From: Arthrobacter sp. 18067
Lineage (GTDB): Bacteria; Actinomycetota; Actinomycetes; Actinomycetales; Micrococcaceae
Length of the DNA: 64,000 nt
Reading direction: 5' to 3'
Assembly: GCF_902706295.1 (NCBI RefSeq)
Contig: NZ_CACSJJ010000023.1
Span: forward strand, 1 to 64,000
A program made the position numbers and the translations under genes. This document shows, piece by piece, positions 43,102 through 52,308 of the stretch. Below the pieces are notes generated by a model. That model searched no databases, was not told the origin of the DNA, and saw only the letters and a list, made by a program, of their open reading frames with translations. Each line of letters opens with the position of its first letter. The first letter of the stretch is position 1.

Positions 43102-43874
43102 GCCAGGCAACCGCCATCCAGGACCGGAAACCCTCAGCCGGCGGCATCAACCGCACCTTCCTGTGGATCGAGATCAAGCGGATGCTCCGAAACCGCAGGA
43201 CCGTCATCTTTACCGTCCTGATGCCGGCCATCTTCTTCTTCATCTTTGGGCTGTCCAACAAGGACCAACTGCTTCCCAACGGCCATAGCTACGGGCAGTA
43301 CATCCTGATCAGCCTCACCGTCTATGCGGCCATGACGGCAGCCACGGGGGCGGGCAGCCAGGTGGCCGTTGAGCGGGCGCAAGGCTGGAGCCGGCAACTG
43401 CGGCTCACCCCGCTCCTGCCGGGGGCCTACATTGCCGTCAAGGCAGCGGCGGCGCTGACCTTGTCCCTGGTAGCCGTCATTGCCCAATTCGTCATTGGTG
43501 CCTTGGCCGGGGTGACCATGGACCCGCAGATCTGGCTGACCGCAGGCCTGGTTGCCTGGTTGGGTTCACTCGTCTTCGCCGCCCTTGGCTTGTTCGTCGG
43601 GTACCTCATGCCAAGCCAGAACGTCATGCAGATCCTTGGCCCGGCGCTCGCCATCCTGGCCATGCTCGGAGGGCTGTTCATGCCCATTGAGATCATGGGT
43701 GACACCTTCGGCGAGATTGCGAAGTTCACACCGGCCTACGGGATCGGGCAGCTTGCGCGCAGCCCCATCACCGGCGAGTTCGATGCCATCTGGATCGTCA
43801 ACGTGCTGGCGTGGCTGGCTATCTTCGTTGGCGGGGCAGCCATGGCTTTCCGCCGTGACACCAAGCGTGTCTGA
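43098..43874 (+). CDS. ABC-2 type exporter permease
   Basis: This 258-residue protein has six membrane spans of the ABC-2 type, opening with IKRMLRNRRTVIFTVLMPAIF, and a later GLFMPIEIMGDTFGEIAKFTP loop. It forms the membrane part of the exporter with the preceding ATPase, with ATGA overlap. Similar pairs next to a DesK-like kinase act on antibiotics or lipids, but the substrate cannot be read here. Confidence 0.88.
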   Translation: MSQATAIQDRKPSAGGINRTFLWIEIKRMLRNRRTVIFTVLMPAIFFFIFGLSNKDQLLPNGHSYGQYILISLTVYAAMTAATGAGSQVAVERAQGWSRQLRLTPLLPGAYIAVKAAAALTLSLVAVIAQFVIGALAGVTMDPQIWLTAGLVAWLGSLVFAALGLFVGYLMPSQNVMQILGPALAILAMLGGLFMPIEIMGDTFGEIAKFTPAYGIGQLARSPITGEFDAIWIVNVLAWLAIFVGGAAMAFRRDTKRV

Positions 43875-43904
43875 CCACGTCCTGCAGTGACTAAGGTGGG
43901 ATCC

Positions 43905-45017
43905 ATGACCAGCCCGAGCCTTGGCGACACGTTCCGTGGGCCCGGACCCCGCAAATGGTTCGTCGGTGCCGGATTCTCCATCATCCTCTGGGCCTGGCCC
44001 ACGTGGAACCTTGTGTGGTCCGTCGATGAACCAGTGCTGTGGAAAGTGGCAGCCTCTGCAGCCCTGGTTGCCTTCTTCGCTGCCTACGCCGTCCTGCCGA
44101 TGTTCAGCCGGCGCCGCGGAACCCGGACGGGACTCGCTTGTACGGGGATCCTGCTGGCATTGAACGGCCTGGTCATTCTCCTGGTCGGCAAAGAGGCACT
44201 GTGGACCTGGCCGTTCCTCGCATGTGCCATCGCCATGACCGTGCTGCCGCCGCGCGTGGACTTTGCCCTCATTGTTGCCATGGCCGCCGTGTCCTTGGCG
44301 ACGGAACTGACAACCGGTACCCCCGAGCAGGCGTTTTTCCAGCCGGCCCTCATCCTGTCGCTCGGCTTCATGATGTCCTCCTTTGCACGGCTGATCCGGC
44401 AGACGGTCCAGCTTCGCGAGGCACAAACCGAACTGGCCGACGCCGCAGTGGCTGCGGAGCGCAGCCGCGTAGCGCGGGACATGCACGACATCCTGGGGCA
44501 CTCTTTGACCGTAATCGCTGTCAAAGCGGAGCTGGCCGGGCGGTTGATGGAAGGATCAGCCCCGGATCCGGCCATGGACAGGGCCGCCGCGGAAATCAGC
44601 GATGTGCAGGACCTCGCCCGCGGTGCGCTCGCAGATGTCCGGGCAACCGTGGCCGGTTATCGGGGAGTGAACGTCCTCGCTGAGCTTGCAGTGGCCCGGA
44701 CAGCACTCGAGTCGGCAGGTATCAATGCCGAACTCCCCGGCACGGTGGAGCAAGTGCCGGCCAGGCACCGGGAACTTTTCGGTTGGGTACTCCGGGAAGG
44801 CGTCACGAATGTGGTGCGGCACTCAGGCGCCGGCCGCTGCCGGGTCCTGTTGACGCCGTCGAGCGTGTTGGTGGAGGACGACGGCGTGGGGCCGGGTGCC
44901 GCGGAGTCTTTCGGTAACGGACTGGCTGGGATACAGGAAAGAACAGCGGCGGCCGGTGGAAGCGTCAGCGTCGGCAGGAGTGACCTGGGAGGGTTCAGAT
45001 TGGCAGTTGAAGTATGA
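43905..45017 (+). CDS. Membrane sensor histidine kinase (DesK/NarL-type, HisKA_3)
   Basis: This 370-residue kinase has about five to six N-terminal membrane spans (residues 20-155). The HisKA_3 phosphoacceptor motif is ARDMHDILGHSLTVIA, and the C-terminal ATPase domain has LREGVTNVVRHSGAG and DDGVGPG. It should sense a membrane signal and phosphorylate the next protein. ATG 43905 is taken over a GTG six codons upstream. It follows the exporter by 30 bp, a layout in which the system usually controls the transporter. Confidence 0.9.
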   Translation: MTSPSLGDTFRGPGPRKWFVGAGFSIILWAWPTWNLVWSVDEPVLWKVAASAALVAFFAAYAVLPMFSRRRGTRTGLACTGILLALNGLVILLVGKEALWTWPFLACAIAMTVLPPRVDFALIVAMAAVSLATELTTGTPEQAFFQPALILSLGFMMSSFARLIRQTVQLREAQTELADAAVAAERSRVARDMHDILGHSLTVIAVKAELAGRLMEGSAPDPAMDRAAAEISDVQDLARGALADVRATVAGYRGVNVLAELAVARTALESAGINAELPGTVEQVPARHRELFGWVLREGVTNVVRHSGAGRCRVLLTPSSVLVEDDGVGPGAAESFGNGLAGIQERTAAAGGSVSVGRSDLGGFRLAVEV

Positions 45018-45625
45018 CTATCCGGTTGGTGATAGCCGACGACCAAGCGTTGGTCCGCGGGGCTTTGGCCGCTTTGCTGGGACTTGAGCCGGACATCGAG
45101 GTGGTTGCTGAGCTGGGTGACGGAACAGGAGTCGCGGACGCCGTCGTGGAACTCGCTGCGGATGTGGCGATGCTCGACGTCGAGATGCCCGGGCTGGATG
45201 GCATCAGTGCCGCGGCTGCGGTCCGACGGGCGTCGCCTTCGTGCCGGGTCCTCATGGTCACCACGTTTGGCCGGCCGGGCTACCTCAAGCGGGCCATGCA
45301 GGCCGGGGCCTCGGGCTTCGTGGTCAAGGACACGCCTGCGCGCCAGCTGGCCGAGGCTGTCAGGCGTGTGCACCGCGGCCTGCGTGTGGTGGATCCCGTG
45401 CTCGCCGCTGAATCGTTGACCTCCGGCGACAGTCCACTGACCGAACGTGAGGCGGACGTACTTCGGGCAGCGTCGGACGGCGGCACCGTGGCAGACATTG
45501 CCAAAGCCGCGATGCTCTCCGAGGGGACAGTGCGGAACTACCTGTCCGCGGCCATGGCCAAGACCGGCGGAAGGACCAGGGCCGAAGCGGTCCGGTTGGC
45601 CGAGGATAACGGCTGGCTTCTCTAG
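45014..45625 (+). CDS. NarL/LuxR-type response regulator
   Basis: This 203-residue regulator has a receiver domain with the phosphorylation site Asp in VAMLDVEMPGLDG and a C-terminal helix-turn-helix (LTEREADVLRAASDGGTVADIA, then LSEGTVRNYLSAAM). It overlaps the kinase gene as ATGA, so the pair is translationally coupled. The likely target is the promoter before the exporter genes at 42.1 kb. Confidence 0.92.
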   Translation: MTIRLVIADDQALVRGALAALLGLEPDIEVVAELGDGTGVADAVVELAADVAMLDVEMPGLDGISAAAAVRRASPSCRVLMVTTFGRPGYLKRAMQAGASGFVVKDTPARQLAEAVRRVHRGLRVVDPVLAAESLTSGDSPLTEREADVLRAASDGGTVADIAKAAMLSEGTVRNYLSAAMAKTGGRTRAEAVRLAEDNGWLL

Positions 45626-45665
45626 GGCGTCCCACCGATTTGCCCGCATTTGCAACAATGGATGG

Positions 45666-46847
45666 GTGACTGTAGTAGCGACGCCCCCTGCACCAAAGCT
45701 CGAGCTCCCGCCATTGAAGCTCGGTGGGATCACCGTGGACACCCCGGTAATCCTCGCCCCCATGGCGGGCATCACCAACTCTGCCTTCCGCAGGCTCTGC
45801 CGTGAGTACGGCGGCGGCATGTACGTGGCCGAGATGGTGACATCGCGTGCCCTGGTGGAGCGGACGCCCGAATCGCTGCGCATCATCTCGCACGATGAAG
45901 ACGAGAAAGTCCGCTCCGTGCAGCTCTACGGCGTGGATCCGGTGACGGTTGGTGCGGCAGTGCGCATGCTCGTCGAAGAGGACCGGGCTGATCACATCGA
46001 CCTGAACTTTGGGTGCCCGGTGCCCAAAGTCACCCGACGCGGTGGCGGTTCCGCCCTGCCGTGGAAGATCGACCTCTTCACGTCCATCGTCAATACAGCA
46101 GTCAAGGAAGCCTCCAAGGGCGGCATCCCGCTGACCATCAAAATGCGCAAGGGCATCGATGAGGACCACCTGACGTACCTCGACGCGGGCCGCATCGCCC
46201 GGGACGCGGGAGCGGCCGCCGTCGCCCTGCACGGCCGAACCGCCGCACAGTTCTATTCCGGCCAGGCCGACTGGTCCGCCATTGCCCGCCTCCGCGAGGC
46301 ATTGCCTGACATCCCGGTGCTGGGCAACGGCGACATCTGGTCCGCTGAGGACGCTGTCCGCATGGTCCGGGAAACCGGTGTGGACGGCGTCGTCGTCGGC
46401 CGCGGTTGCCAGGGGCGCCCGTGGCTGTTCGGTGACCTGCAGGCCGCCTTTGAAGGCAGCGACCAGCGCCACCGCCCGGGACTCCGTGAAGTAGCCGAGG
46501 GCGTGTACCGGCACGCCGAACTGATGGTGGAGACATTCGGAAACGACGAATACAAAGCTCTCCGCGAGATCCGCAAGCACATGGCTTGGTACTTCAAGGG
46601 CTACGTGGTGGGCGGGGAACTGCGTGCCAAGCTGGCTACCGTGCCCACCCTGGAAGTCCTGCGCGAATACCTTGAAGAATTGGACATGGACTCGCCCTAC
46701 CCCGGCGTCGACTCAGAGGGTCCCCGCGGCCGCGCCGGCTCGCCCAAAAAGCCTGCATTGCCCAAGGACTGGCTGGTCAGCCGTCAGCTGAACGCGGAAC
46801 AGAGCCGGGAAATCTCTGCAGCGGAGCTGGACGTTTCGGGCGGCTAG
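45666..46847 (+). CDS. dusB: tRNA-dihydrouridine synthase B
   Basis: This 393-residue flavoenzyme reduces uridines in the D-loop of tRNAs. It shows LAPMAGITNSAFRRLCREYG, IDLNFGCPVPKVTRRGGGS with the catalytic Cys, HGRTAAQFYSGQADW, and VVVGRGCQGRPWLFGDL. I placed the start at GTG 45666, which gives a normal N-terminus; the frame extends back into the response regulator. dusB-dgt-dnaG is the usual actinobacterial order. Confidence 0.93.
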   Translation: MTVVATPPAPKLELPPLKLGGITVDTPVILAPMAGITNSAFRRLCREYGGGMYVAEMVTSRALVERTPESLRIISHDEDEKVRSVQLYGVDPVTVGAAVRMLVEEDRADHIDLNFGCPVPKVTRRGGGSALPWKIDLFTSIVNTAVKEASKGGIPLTIKMRKGIDEDHLTYLDAGRIARDAGAAAVALHGRTAAQFYSGQADWSAIARLREALPDIPVLGNGDIWSAEDAVRMVRETGVDGVVVGRGCQGRPWLFGDLQAAFEGSDQRHRPGLREVAEGVYRHAELMVETFGNDEYKALREIRKHMAWYFKGYVVGGELRAKLATVPTLEVLREYLEELDMDSPYPGVDSEGPRGRAGSPKKPALPKDWLVSRQLNAEQSREISAAELDVSGG

Positions 46848-46911
46848 CCTCACACGTGTAAGACTGACTCAAGAAGCTCCACACCCCGGCGCTTGAAGGA
46901 GGCAGATACCC

Positions 46912-48228
46912 ATGGGAACCGAAGCAGTGCTTGGCCACAACGGAACCAGTCACGATTATGTGTTGGCCATTCCCGGATATGCCGAGGCGGATTCAGCACG
47001 GTGGGTCGAAGAGTCCCGCAAGACTACGTACCGTTCGGACTTTGAACGGGACCGTGCCAGGGTCCTGCATTCCTCGGCCTTGCGCAGGCTCGGCGCCAAG
47101 ACGCAGGTAGTTGCCCCGGATACGGACGACTTCGTCCGCACCCGGCTGACCCACAGCCTCGAAGTCGCACAGGTTGGCCGTGAGCTTGGCCGTTCCTTGG
47201 GCTGCGATCCTGACGTCGTGGACACCGCCTGCCTGAGCCACGACCTCGGCCACCCGCCCTTCGGCCACAACGGCGAATCCGCCCTGAACGAGGTGGCACA
47301 CACCATCGGTGGCTTCGAAGGCAACGCCCAAACACTGCGCCTGCTGACCCGTCTCGAACCCAAGGTCCTTAGTGAGGACGGCAGGCCCGCTGGACTCAAC
47401 CTGACCCGCGCCAGCCTGGACGCCGCGTCCAAGTACCCGTGGTCCGCCGTCGATGCCCCCGTCATCCACGGCCACCGCACCAGCAAGTTCGGCGCCTACG
47501 AAGACGACCTTCCCGTGTTTGAGTGGCTGCGTGAAGGCGCCCCCGGAAACCGCTCCTGCATCGAGGCCCAGGTGATGGACCTCGCCGACGACATTTCGTA
47601 CTCGGTCCACGACGTCGAAGACGCTATCGTCGCGGGCCACTTCCAGCTCAAATGGATGGAGAACCCGGACCACCGGGCGCGCGTGGTGGGTTACACCAAA
47701 CAGTGGTACTTGCCGCACAACGACCCCGCCGAAATCGATGCGGCCCTGGCCCGTTTGGAGGCCACCAAGGTCTGGGTCCGCGAGGCCGATGGCAGCCGGA
47801 AGTCCATGGCCGCCCTGAAGGACATGACCAGCCAGTTGATCGGCCGGTTCTGCCAGAGCGCAATGGAAACCACCCGGGCACACTTCGGGCCCGCCAACCT
47901 GACCCGCTACGACGCCGAACTCATGGTGCCAGAGGACACCGTCACCGAGATCGCAGTCCTCAAGGGCCTTGCGACCACCTTCGTCATCTCCACGGACCAC
48001 CGCCAGCCGGTATACGAACGCCAGCGCGAGGTGCTGCACGCGCTCGTTGGTGTCTTGAACGCCACAGGCGACCGTCACCTGGAACCGATGTTCGCTGCGG
48101 ACTGGCGCGACGCCGTCGACGACGGTGCCCGGCTGCGCGTGGTGATCGACCAGGTCGCGTCGCTGACGGATGTCTCCGCGCTGGCCATGTATGAGCGCCT
48201 CGTGGGGAGCCTTCCGTCCCTTTGGTGA
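46912..48228 (+). CDS. dgt: Deoxyguanosinetriphosphate triphosphohydrolase-like protein
   Basis: This 438-residue HD-domain enzyme should hydrolyse dNTPs to deoxynucleosides and triphosphate. The HD residues are seen in RLTHSLEVAQVGREL and CLSHDLGHPPFGHNGE, and the final metal Asp in VMDLADDISYSVHD. GAAGGAGG lies 11 bases before ATG 46912. It precedes dnaG by 64 bp, so it may control nucleotide supply with replication. Confidence 0.92.
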   Translation: MGTEAVLGHNGTSHDYVLAIPGYAEADSARWVEESRKTTYRSDFERDRARVLHSSALRRLGAKTQVVAPDTDDFVRTRLTHSLEVAQVGRELGRSLGCDPDVVDTACLSHDLGHPPFGHNGESALNEVAHTIGGFEGNAQTLRLLTRLEPKVLSEDGRPAGLNLTRASLDAASKYPWSAVDAPVIHGHRTSKFGAYEDDLPVFEWLREGAPGNRSCIEAQVMDLADDISYSVHDVEDAIVAGHFQLKWMENPDHRARVVGYTKQWYLPHNDPAEIDAALARLEATKVWVREADGSRKSMAALKDMTSQLIGRFCQSAMETTRAHFGPANLTRYDAELMVPEDTVTEIAVLKGLATTFVISTDHRQPVYERQREVLHALVGVLNATGDRHLEPMFAADWRDAVDDGARLRVVIDQVASLTDVSALAMYERLVGSLPSLW

Positions 48229-48292
48229 GGCCTGGGCCGCGGGCCCGGAGATACAGCCCAGGGGACACAGGCCGAGAGACTAGGATGGTCAC

Positions 48293-50191
48293 GTGGCTGG
48301 CCTGATCAAACGTGAAGATATCGACGAAGTACGCCAGCGCACGGACATCAAGGAAGTCGTTGACGGATACGTCACGCTCAAGGGCGCGGGGCTCGGCAGC
48401 TTCAAGGGGTTGTGCCCTTTCCACGACGAACGATCACCCTCCTTCACCGTCCGCCCACAAGTGGGCAGGTACCACTGCTTCGGCTGCGGCGAGGACGGCG
48501 ACGCGATCTCCTTCGTCCAGAAAATGGACCACAGCTCGTTCCACGAGGCCGTCGAGAAGCTGGCCGCGAGGATCGGCTACGAGCTGCGCTACGAGGACGG
48601 CGGTACCGGTCCCAGCCGCGAGGAAGTGGGCAAGCGCCAACGCTTGCTGGACGCCCACAAGATCGCCGATGAGTTCTTCCGCGCCCAGCTGCTCACTCCC
48701 GGGGCGGCCGAAGGACGGAACTTCCTGGATGGCCGCGGCTTTGACCGCGCGGCCGCTGAGCACTTCGGTGTGGGCTATGCCCCGCAGGGCTGGGACGCTC
48801 TCCTGAAGCACCTTCGTGGCCGTGGGTTCACTGACGCTGAGTTGAAACTCACGGGCATGTTTTCTGAGGGGAACAGGGGCATCTACGACCGCTTCCGGGG
48901 AAGACTCATCTGGCCCATCCGCGACATCGCCGGCGACACCATCGGCTTCGGCGCCCGCAAGCTCTACGAGGACGATCAGGGCCCCAAGTACCTGAACACC
49001 CCGGAGACCACGCTCTACAAGAAATCCCAGGTCCTCTACGGCATCGACATCGCCAAGCGGAACATCGCCAAGGAGCGCCAACTGGTGGTGGTGGAGGGGT
49101 ACACCGACGTTATGGCCTGCCACCTCGCAGGAGTCACGACGGCGGTGGCCACCTGCGGTACTGCATTCGGCACCGAACACATCAAGGTCGCCCGGCGGCT
49201 GCTTTCGGACGACGGCAGCGGCGGGGAGGTCATCTTCACGTTCGACGGTGATGCCGCCGGCCAGAAGGCTGCCCTGAGGGCTTTTGAAGAAGACCAGCGC
49301 TTCACGGCCCAGACCTACGTCGCGGTGGAGCCTTCGGGGGCCGATCCCTGTGATCTTCGTCAACTCAAGGGTGACGCGGCTGTGCGAGACCTCATCGGAA
49401 CCCGGAAACCGCTCTTCGAGTTTGCCATCCGGGCCACCCTCCGCCGGCACAACCTGGACACCGTGGAAGGCCGCGTGGCGGCGCTGCGGGAAGCCGCCCC
49501 CGTAGTGGCGCAGATCAGGGACTCCGCCACGAGACCCGGTTACACGCGCGAGCTGGCCGGCTGGCTGGGCATGCCCATCGAGGAAGTCAGCCGATACGTT
49601 GGGGCGGCCGCCAAGCGCGTCGCCTCGGGCGGAAGTGCGTCTGGTTCCTCCGGCGCAGCTGAGCAATCCACGACCGCACCAGCACCGGCGTCGAGCGGTC
49701 CTGTTTTCCAACGGCCCGATCCCAGGGACCCGATAGCGGGTATGGAACGCCAGGCCCTGGAAGTTGTCCTCCAGGAGCCCGCGGTGCTTGGTGGGGGAGC
49801 GTGGGAACGTTTCGAGGCCTCATACTTTGCCACGCCTGCCTATGCTGCCGTTCATACCGCAGTGCGTGCCGCTGGCCTCGCCCATGCGGCTGATCCTGAT
49901 CCTGTGGCGTGGGTGGAGCAGGTCCGCCAGGAAGTTCCCGAGCCGCTGAGGCCTTTGGTGTCCGAACTTGCCGTCACACCATTGCCCGCCAGCACGCCCG
50001 AAGCCATGCAGAGGTACTGCCGTGACATCCTGGCCCGCCTCTTCGAACTGCAGATCACACGCATCAAAGCAGACAAGATGGGCCAGTTGCAGCGCTTGGA
50101 CGCGGGAGCCAACCCGGAGGAATTCCAGCGGCTGAACCGGGAGCTCATGCAGTTGGAAATGGAACGTCGCGCGCTGCGTTCCGACGGCTGA
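48293..50191 (+). CDS. dnaG: DNA primase
   Basis: This 632-residue enzyme makes RNA primers for replication. The N-terminal zinc finger is CPFHDERSPSF...YHCFGCG, the catalytic core has RLIWPIRDIAGDTIGFGAR, and the TOPRIM domain shows VVVEGYTDVMA and FTFDGDAAGQKAA. The C-terminal 150 residues should bind the helicase DnaB; before them lies a Ser/Ala-rich linker (about 445-475). GTG 48293 is the start. Two tRNA-Asn units follow. Confidence 0.95.
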   Translation: MAGLIKREDIDEVRQRTDIKEVVDGYVTLKGAGLGSFKGLCPFHDERSPSFTVRPQVGRYHCFGCGEDGDAISFVQKMDHSSFHEAVEKLAARIGYELRYEDGGTGPSREEVGKRQRLLDAHKIADEFFRAQLLTPGAAEGRNFLDGRGFDRAAAEHFGVGYAPQGWDALLKHLRGRGFTDAELKLTGMFSEGNRGIYDRFRGRLIWPIRDIAGDTIGFGARKLYEDDQGPKYLNTPETTLYKKSQVLYGIDIAKRNIAKERQLVVVEGYTDVMACHLAGVTTAVATCGTAFGTEHIKVARRLLSDDGSGGEVIFTFDGDAAGQKAALRAFEEDQRFTAQTYVAVEPSGADPCDLRQLKGDAAVRDLIGTRKPLFEFAIRATLRRHNLDTVEGRVAALREAAPVVAQIRDSATRPGYTRELAGWLGMPIEEVSRYVGAAAKRVASGGSASGSSGAAEQSTTAPAPASSGPVFQRPDPRDPIAGMERQALEVVLQEPAVLGGGAWERFEASYFATPAYAAVHTAVRAAGLAHAADPDPVAWVEQVRQEVPEPLRPLVSELAVTPLPASTPEAMQRYCRDILARLFELQITRIKADKMGQLQRLDAGANPEEFQRLNRELMQLEMERRALRSDG

Positions 50192-50201
50192 GAACCTCGA
50201 T

Positions 50202-50230
50202 TTCGTTTTCCGGCGGGCCCCTGTTAAGCT
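50202..50230 (+). promoter_or_regulatory. Candidate promoter of the first tRNA-Asn gene
   Basis: TTCGTT (50202-50207) and TAAGCT (50225-50230) are 17 bp apart, ending 14 bp before the tRNA. The arrangement is matched by TTCGCA (50391-50396) and TAAAGT (50415-50420), 18 bp apart, before the second copy, so the promoter was duplicated with the gene. Confidence 0.5.
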
Positions 50231-50244
50231 AGTAACCGCTTCAT

Positions 50245-50317
50245 TCCTCCGTAGCTCAATTGGCAGAGCATTCGACTGTTAATCGAAGGGTTACTGGTTC
50301 AAGTCCAGTCGGAGGAG
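50245..50317 (+). tRNA. tRNA-Asn(GTT), copy 1
   Basis: The 73-base gene folds into a full cloverleaf: acceptor TCCTCCG with CGGAGGA, D-stem GCTC/GAGC, anticodon loop CTGTTAA with GTT, T-arm CTGG-TTCAAGT-CCAG and discriminator G. No CCA is encoded. It has its own promoter and terminator. Confidence 0.97.
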
Positions 50318-50322
50318 CGCGC

Positions 50323-50358
50323 AATACCCCCATTCCGGTGATTCGGAATGGGGGTATT
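50323..50358 (+). terminator. Terminator of tRNA-Asn copy 1
   Basis: A perfect 15-bp stem (50323-50337 with 50344-50358), 6-base loop, is followed by a run of six T. It is a textbook intrinsic terminator, so the two tRNA genes are separate units. Confidence 0.9.
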
Positions 50359-50434
50359 TTTTATACCCCCAGGGGGTATGTCGGGCCGATTTCGCATTCC
50401 GGTAGAACCTTTGCTAAAGTCATAACCGCTTCAT

Positions 50435-50507
50435 TCCTCCGTAGCTCAATTGGCAGAGCATTCGACTGTTAATCGAAGGGTTACTGGTTCAAGTCCAGTC
50501 GGAGGAG
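50435..50507 (+). tRNA. tRNA-Asn(GTT), copy 2
   Basis: The sequence is identical to copy 1 over all 73 bases and lies 190 bp downstream. The preceding TAACCGCTTCATTC leader is also identical, which shows a tandem duplication of the whole unit. Confidence 0.97.
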
Positions 50508-50514
50508 CACAAGG

Positions 50515-50545
50515 ACCCCGTGCCGGCTTCCCGCCGGTGCGGGGT
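50515..50545 (+). terminator. Terminator of tRNA-Asn copy 2
   Basis: A 13-bp stem with two adjacent G-T pairs (50515-50527 with 50533-50545) is followed by TCGTCTTTTTC. It differs entirely from the terminator of copy 1, so the duplicated unit ended before it or the spacer was replaced. Confidence 0.8.
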
Positions 50546-50554
50546 TCGTCTTTT

Positions 50555-50962
50555 TCAGACGAAATCCATCTCCACTTGCAGGAAGCGGGCTGCCTCAGCC
50601 ACGGCTGCCAGGAAGGAATCCTGTTCCGTGGGCGGGGTCCTGGGTTCGCGGGGATGCCACTCGTGCGCGGCCGAGTAGACGCGGGTGAAGCCGCCACCGG
50701 GTGGTGCGTAGAAAATTCCGAAACGCTGGACCGGCCACTCAGGCGAGGTCTCGGGCGCAACCAGCAGGGCTGCGTCGGCTTCGGGGTTGTACCACTGGGC
50801 AATGGGGCGGCGCCGGTCATCCGTGAAGAGTCCGGCGGCGTAGAGGGCGGCCGACTGCGGGCTGGTCACTGAGCACAGACGATCCCACCACAACGGCAGG
50901 ATGCGTTCATCCCGTCGCTGCCATGGTGCCGGTAGCGGCTGCAGCTCTTGCCAATGTGGCAC
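50555..50962 (-). CDS. Hypothetical protein
   Basis: This 135-residue soluble protein has no motif I can assign. It is rich in Trp, Pro and Arg, starting with PHWQELQPLPAPWQRRDER and with WYNPEADAALLVAPE in the middle. The codon use and the absence of an antisense alternative support a real gene. The GTG start at 50962 has GAGG almost adjacent. It converges with the second tRNA-Asn unit. Function is unknown. Confidence 0.6.
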   Translation of the reverse strand: MPHWQELQPLPAPWQRRDERILPLWWDRLCSVTSPQSAALYAAGLFTDDRRRPIAQWYNPEADAALLVAPETSPEWPVQRFGIFYAPPGGGFTRVYSAAHEWHPREPRTPPTEQDSFLAAVAEAARFLQVEMDFV

Positions 50963-51002
50963 ACCTCAACTTTATCGCCGGTGCGTGGCGTGCAAAAGGG
51001 TT

Positions 51003-52286
51003 CTAGCGCGAGAGCCCCAGCCGCGGGTAGAGCACTTCGAAGCCTTTGGTGAGGCCCGCGTTCAGGGCGATACCCACGTGTCCACCATTGGGGACCTCGT
51101 AGTACGTCACCGTCATGCCTGATGCTCGCGCCGCTGCGGAGACGGCCTTGGCGGCGGCCACGTACGTCACGTCGTCGGAGCCAACGGTGAAGACGGCCGT
51201 GGTGTCGGGGAATTGCTTGCCTTGCATGATGTTGATGGGCTTCTGGGCGTCGTAGTCCGCCTGGTTGCCGCCGAAGATGGTTGCAAGATTGCCTGCCGGG
51301 TCCTCGGCTCCCGGGAACTCTTCACCGGAGATGTCCACCACGTTGCCCCACATTTTCGGGTATTTGACGGCGAAGGAGATGGCGCACTGGCCGCCGTTGG
51401 AGTAACCGGCGATGGTCCAGTGCTCGCGGTCCTGAAGGATGTTCAGGTTGGCTTTGGCCCAGTTCACCACGTCCTCATTGATGTACTTCTCCACGTTGCC
51501 GAACTTGGCAGTGTCCAAGCAGAGGTTGTCGTCCTCATCGGGGCCGATCTGGTCCGCGACGATCGCAATCGGAGCCAAGCCGTTGTTCTTCGCCGCGAAT
51601 TCATCCAGCGCGGCCGATACGTACTGGGGGTCAGGAAGCCCTGGTTGGCCCATCATCAAGACGAACAGGGGCAGCCGAGGCGGGTTGTCCGTCAGGGCCG
51701 CGGGAGGCAGGTAGATGCCGGCGGGCCTGGCGTTGAAACCAGACACCGTGGCCGGTATCACCTGCGTGCCAACTTCGCCCTTGGTTGGCATGGTGGACGG
51801 GGGTTTCCAACTTTGCCAGAGCGGACCTGTGGGGATGGACGCATCCGGGTTCGGCTTGTTCAGCTGGATGGCCCCTTCGGTGGAGATCCCCAACGCCGAG
51901 CCCAACGTCTTGTTCAGTCCGAACTCGGTGTTGATACCCAGGGCCGCGACCAGGAGGAACACCGGAATGGAGAGTGCGGCCACCACTTTCCGCCACGGCC
52001 GGCTATGGCGGAAGCTGACCGAGGCCAGGCCGAGCGCGGCGAAGCAGGAGATCGCCCAGAACCACACACGTGGTGTCAGGCCCACGTGGAAGACGTCCAT
52101 GACGTCTTCAACGAGCCACACGGTCAGCCACCCCAGCAGCGCAGCCGCCACAACGGCAATGATCGAAGTGAGCGCCCATCGCGCAGTCGGCCTGAGGAAC
52201 AGCACCAGGAAGAACACGACGCCGATCGCCCCGGCAATGGTCATCACTACAGGGCCGCTGATCTCAAGTTTCAGGATGTCGTCCAT
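51003..52286 (-). CDS. Membrane-anchored alpha/beta-hydrolase esterase
   Basis: This 427-residue protein has four N-terminal membrane spans (about residues 12-125) and an extracytoplasmic esterase domain of the esterase D/PHB depolymerase type. The nucleophile elbow is IAGYSNGGQCA and the catalytic His lies in VPNGGHVGIAL. It starts 22 bp after the aminoacyl-lipid synthase gene, so both are probably one unit. That suggests a lipid-linked ester as substrate, but this is only inferred from context. A mycolyltransferase-like acyl transferase is an alternative. Confidence 0.78.
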   Translation of the reverse strand: MDDILKLEISGPVVMTIAGAIGVVFFLVLFLRPTARWALTSIIAVVAAALLGWLTVWLVEDVMDVFHVGLTPRVWFWAISCFAALGLASVSFRHSRPWRKVVAALSIPVFLLVAALGINTEFGLNKTLGSALGISTEGAIQLNKPNPDASIPTGPLWQSWKPPSTMPTKGEVGTQVIPATVSGFNARPAGIYLPPAALTDNPPRLPLFVLMMGQPGLPDPQYVSAALDEFAAKNNGLAPIAIVADQIGPDEDDNLCLDTAKFGNVEKYINEDVVNWAKANLNILQDREHWTIAGYSNGGQCAISFAVKYPKMWGNVVDISGEEFPGAEDPAGNLATIFGGNQADYDAQKPINIMQGKQFPDTTAVFTVGSDDVTYVAAAKAVSAAARASGMTVTYYEVPNGGHVGIALNAGLTKGFEVLYPRLGLSR

Positions 52287-52308
52287 GGCTAGGAAATCCG
52301 CCCGGGCC

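Noticed and set aside
50450..50872. A 140-residue plus-strand open frame starting inside the second tRNA-Asn gene
   Set aside because: Its start lies within the tRNA and it runs through the terminator and antisense to the hypothetical gene.
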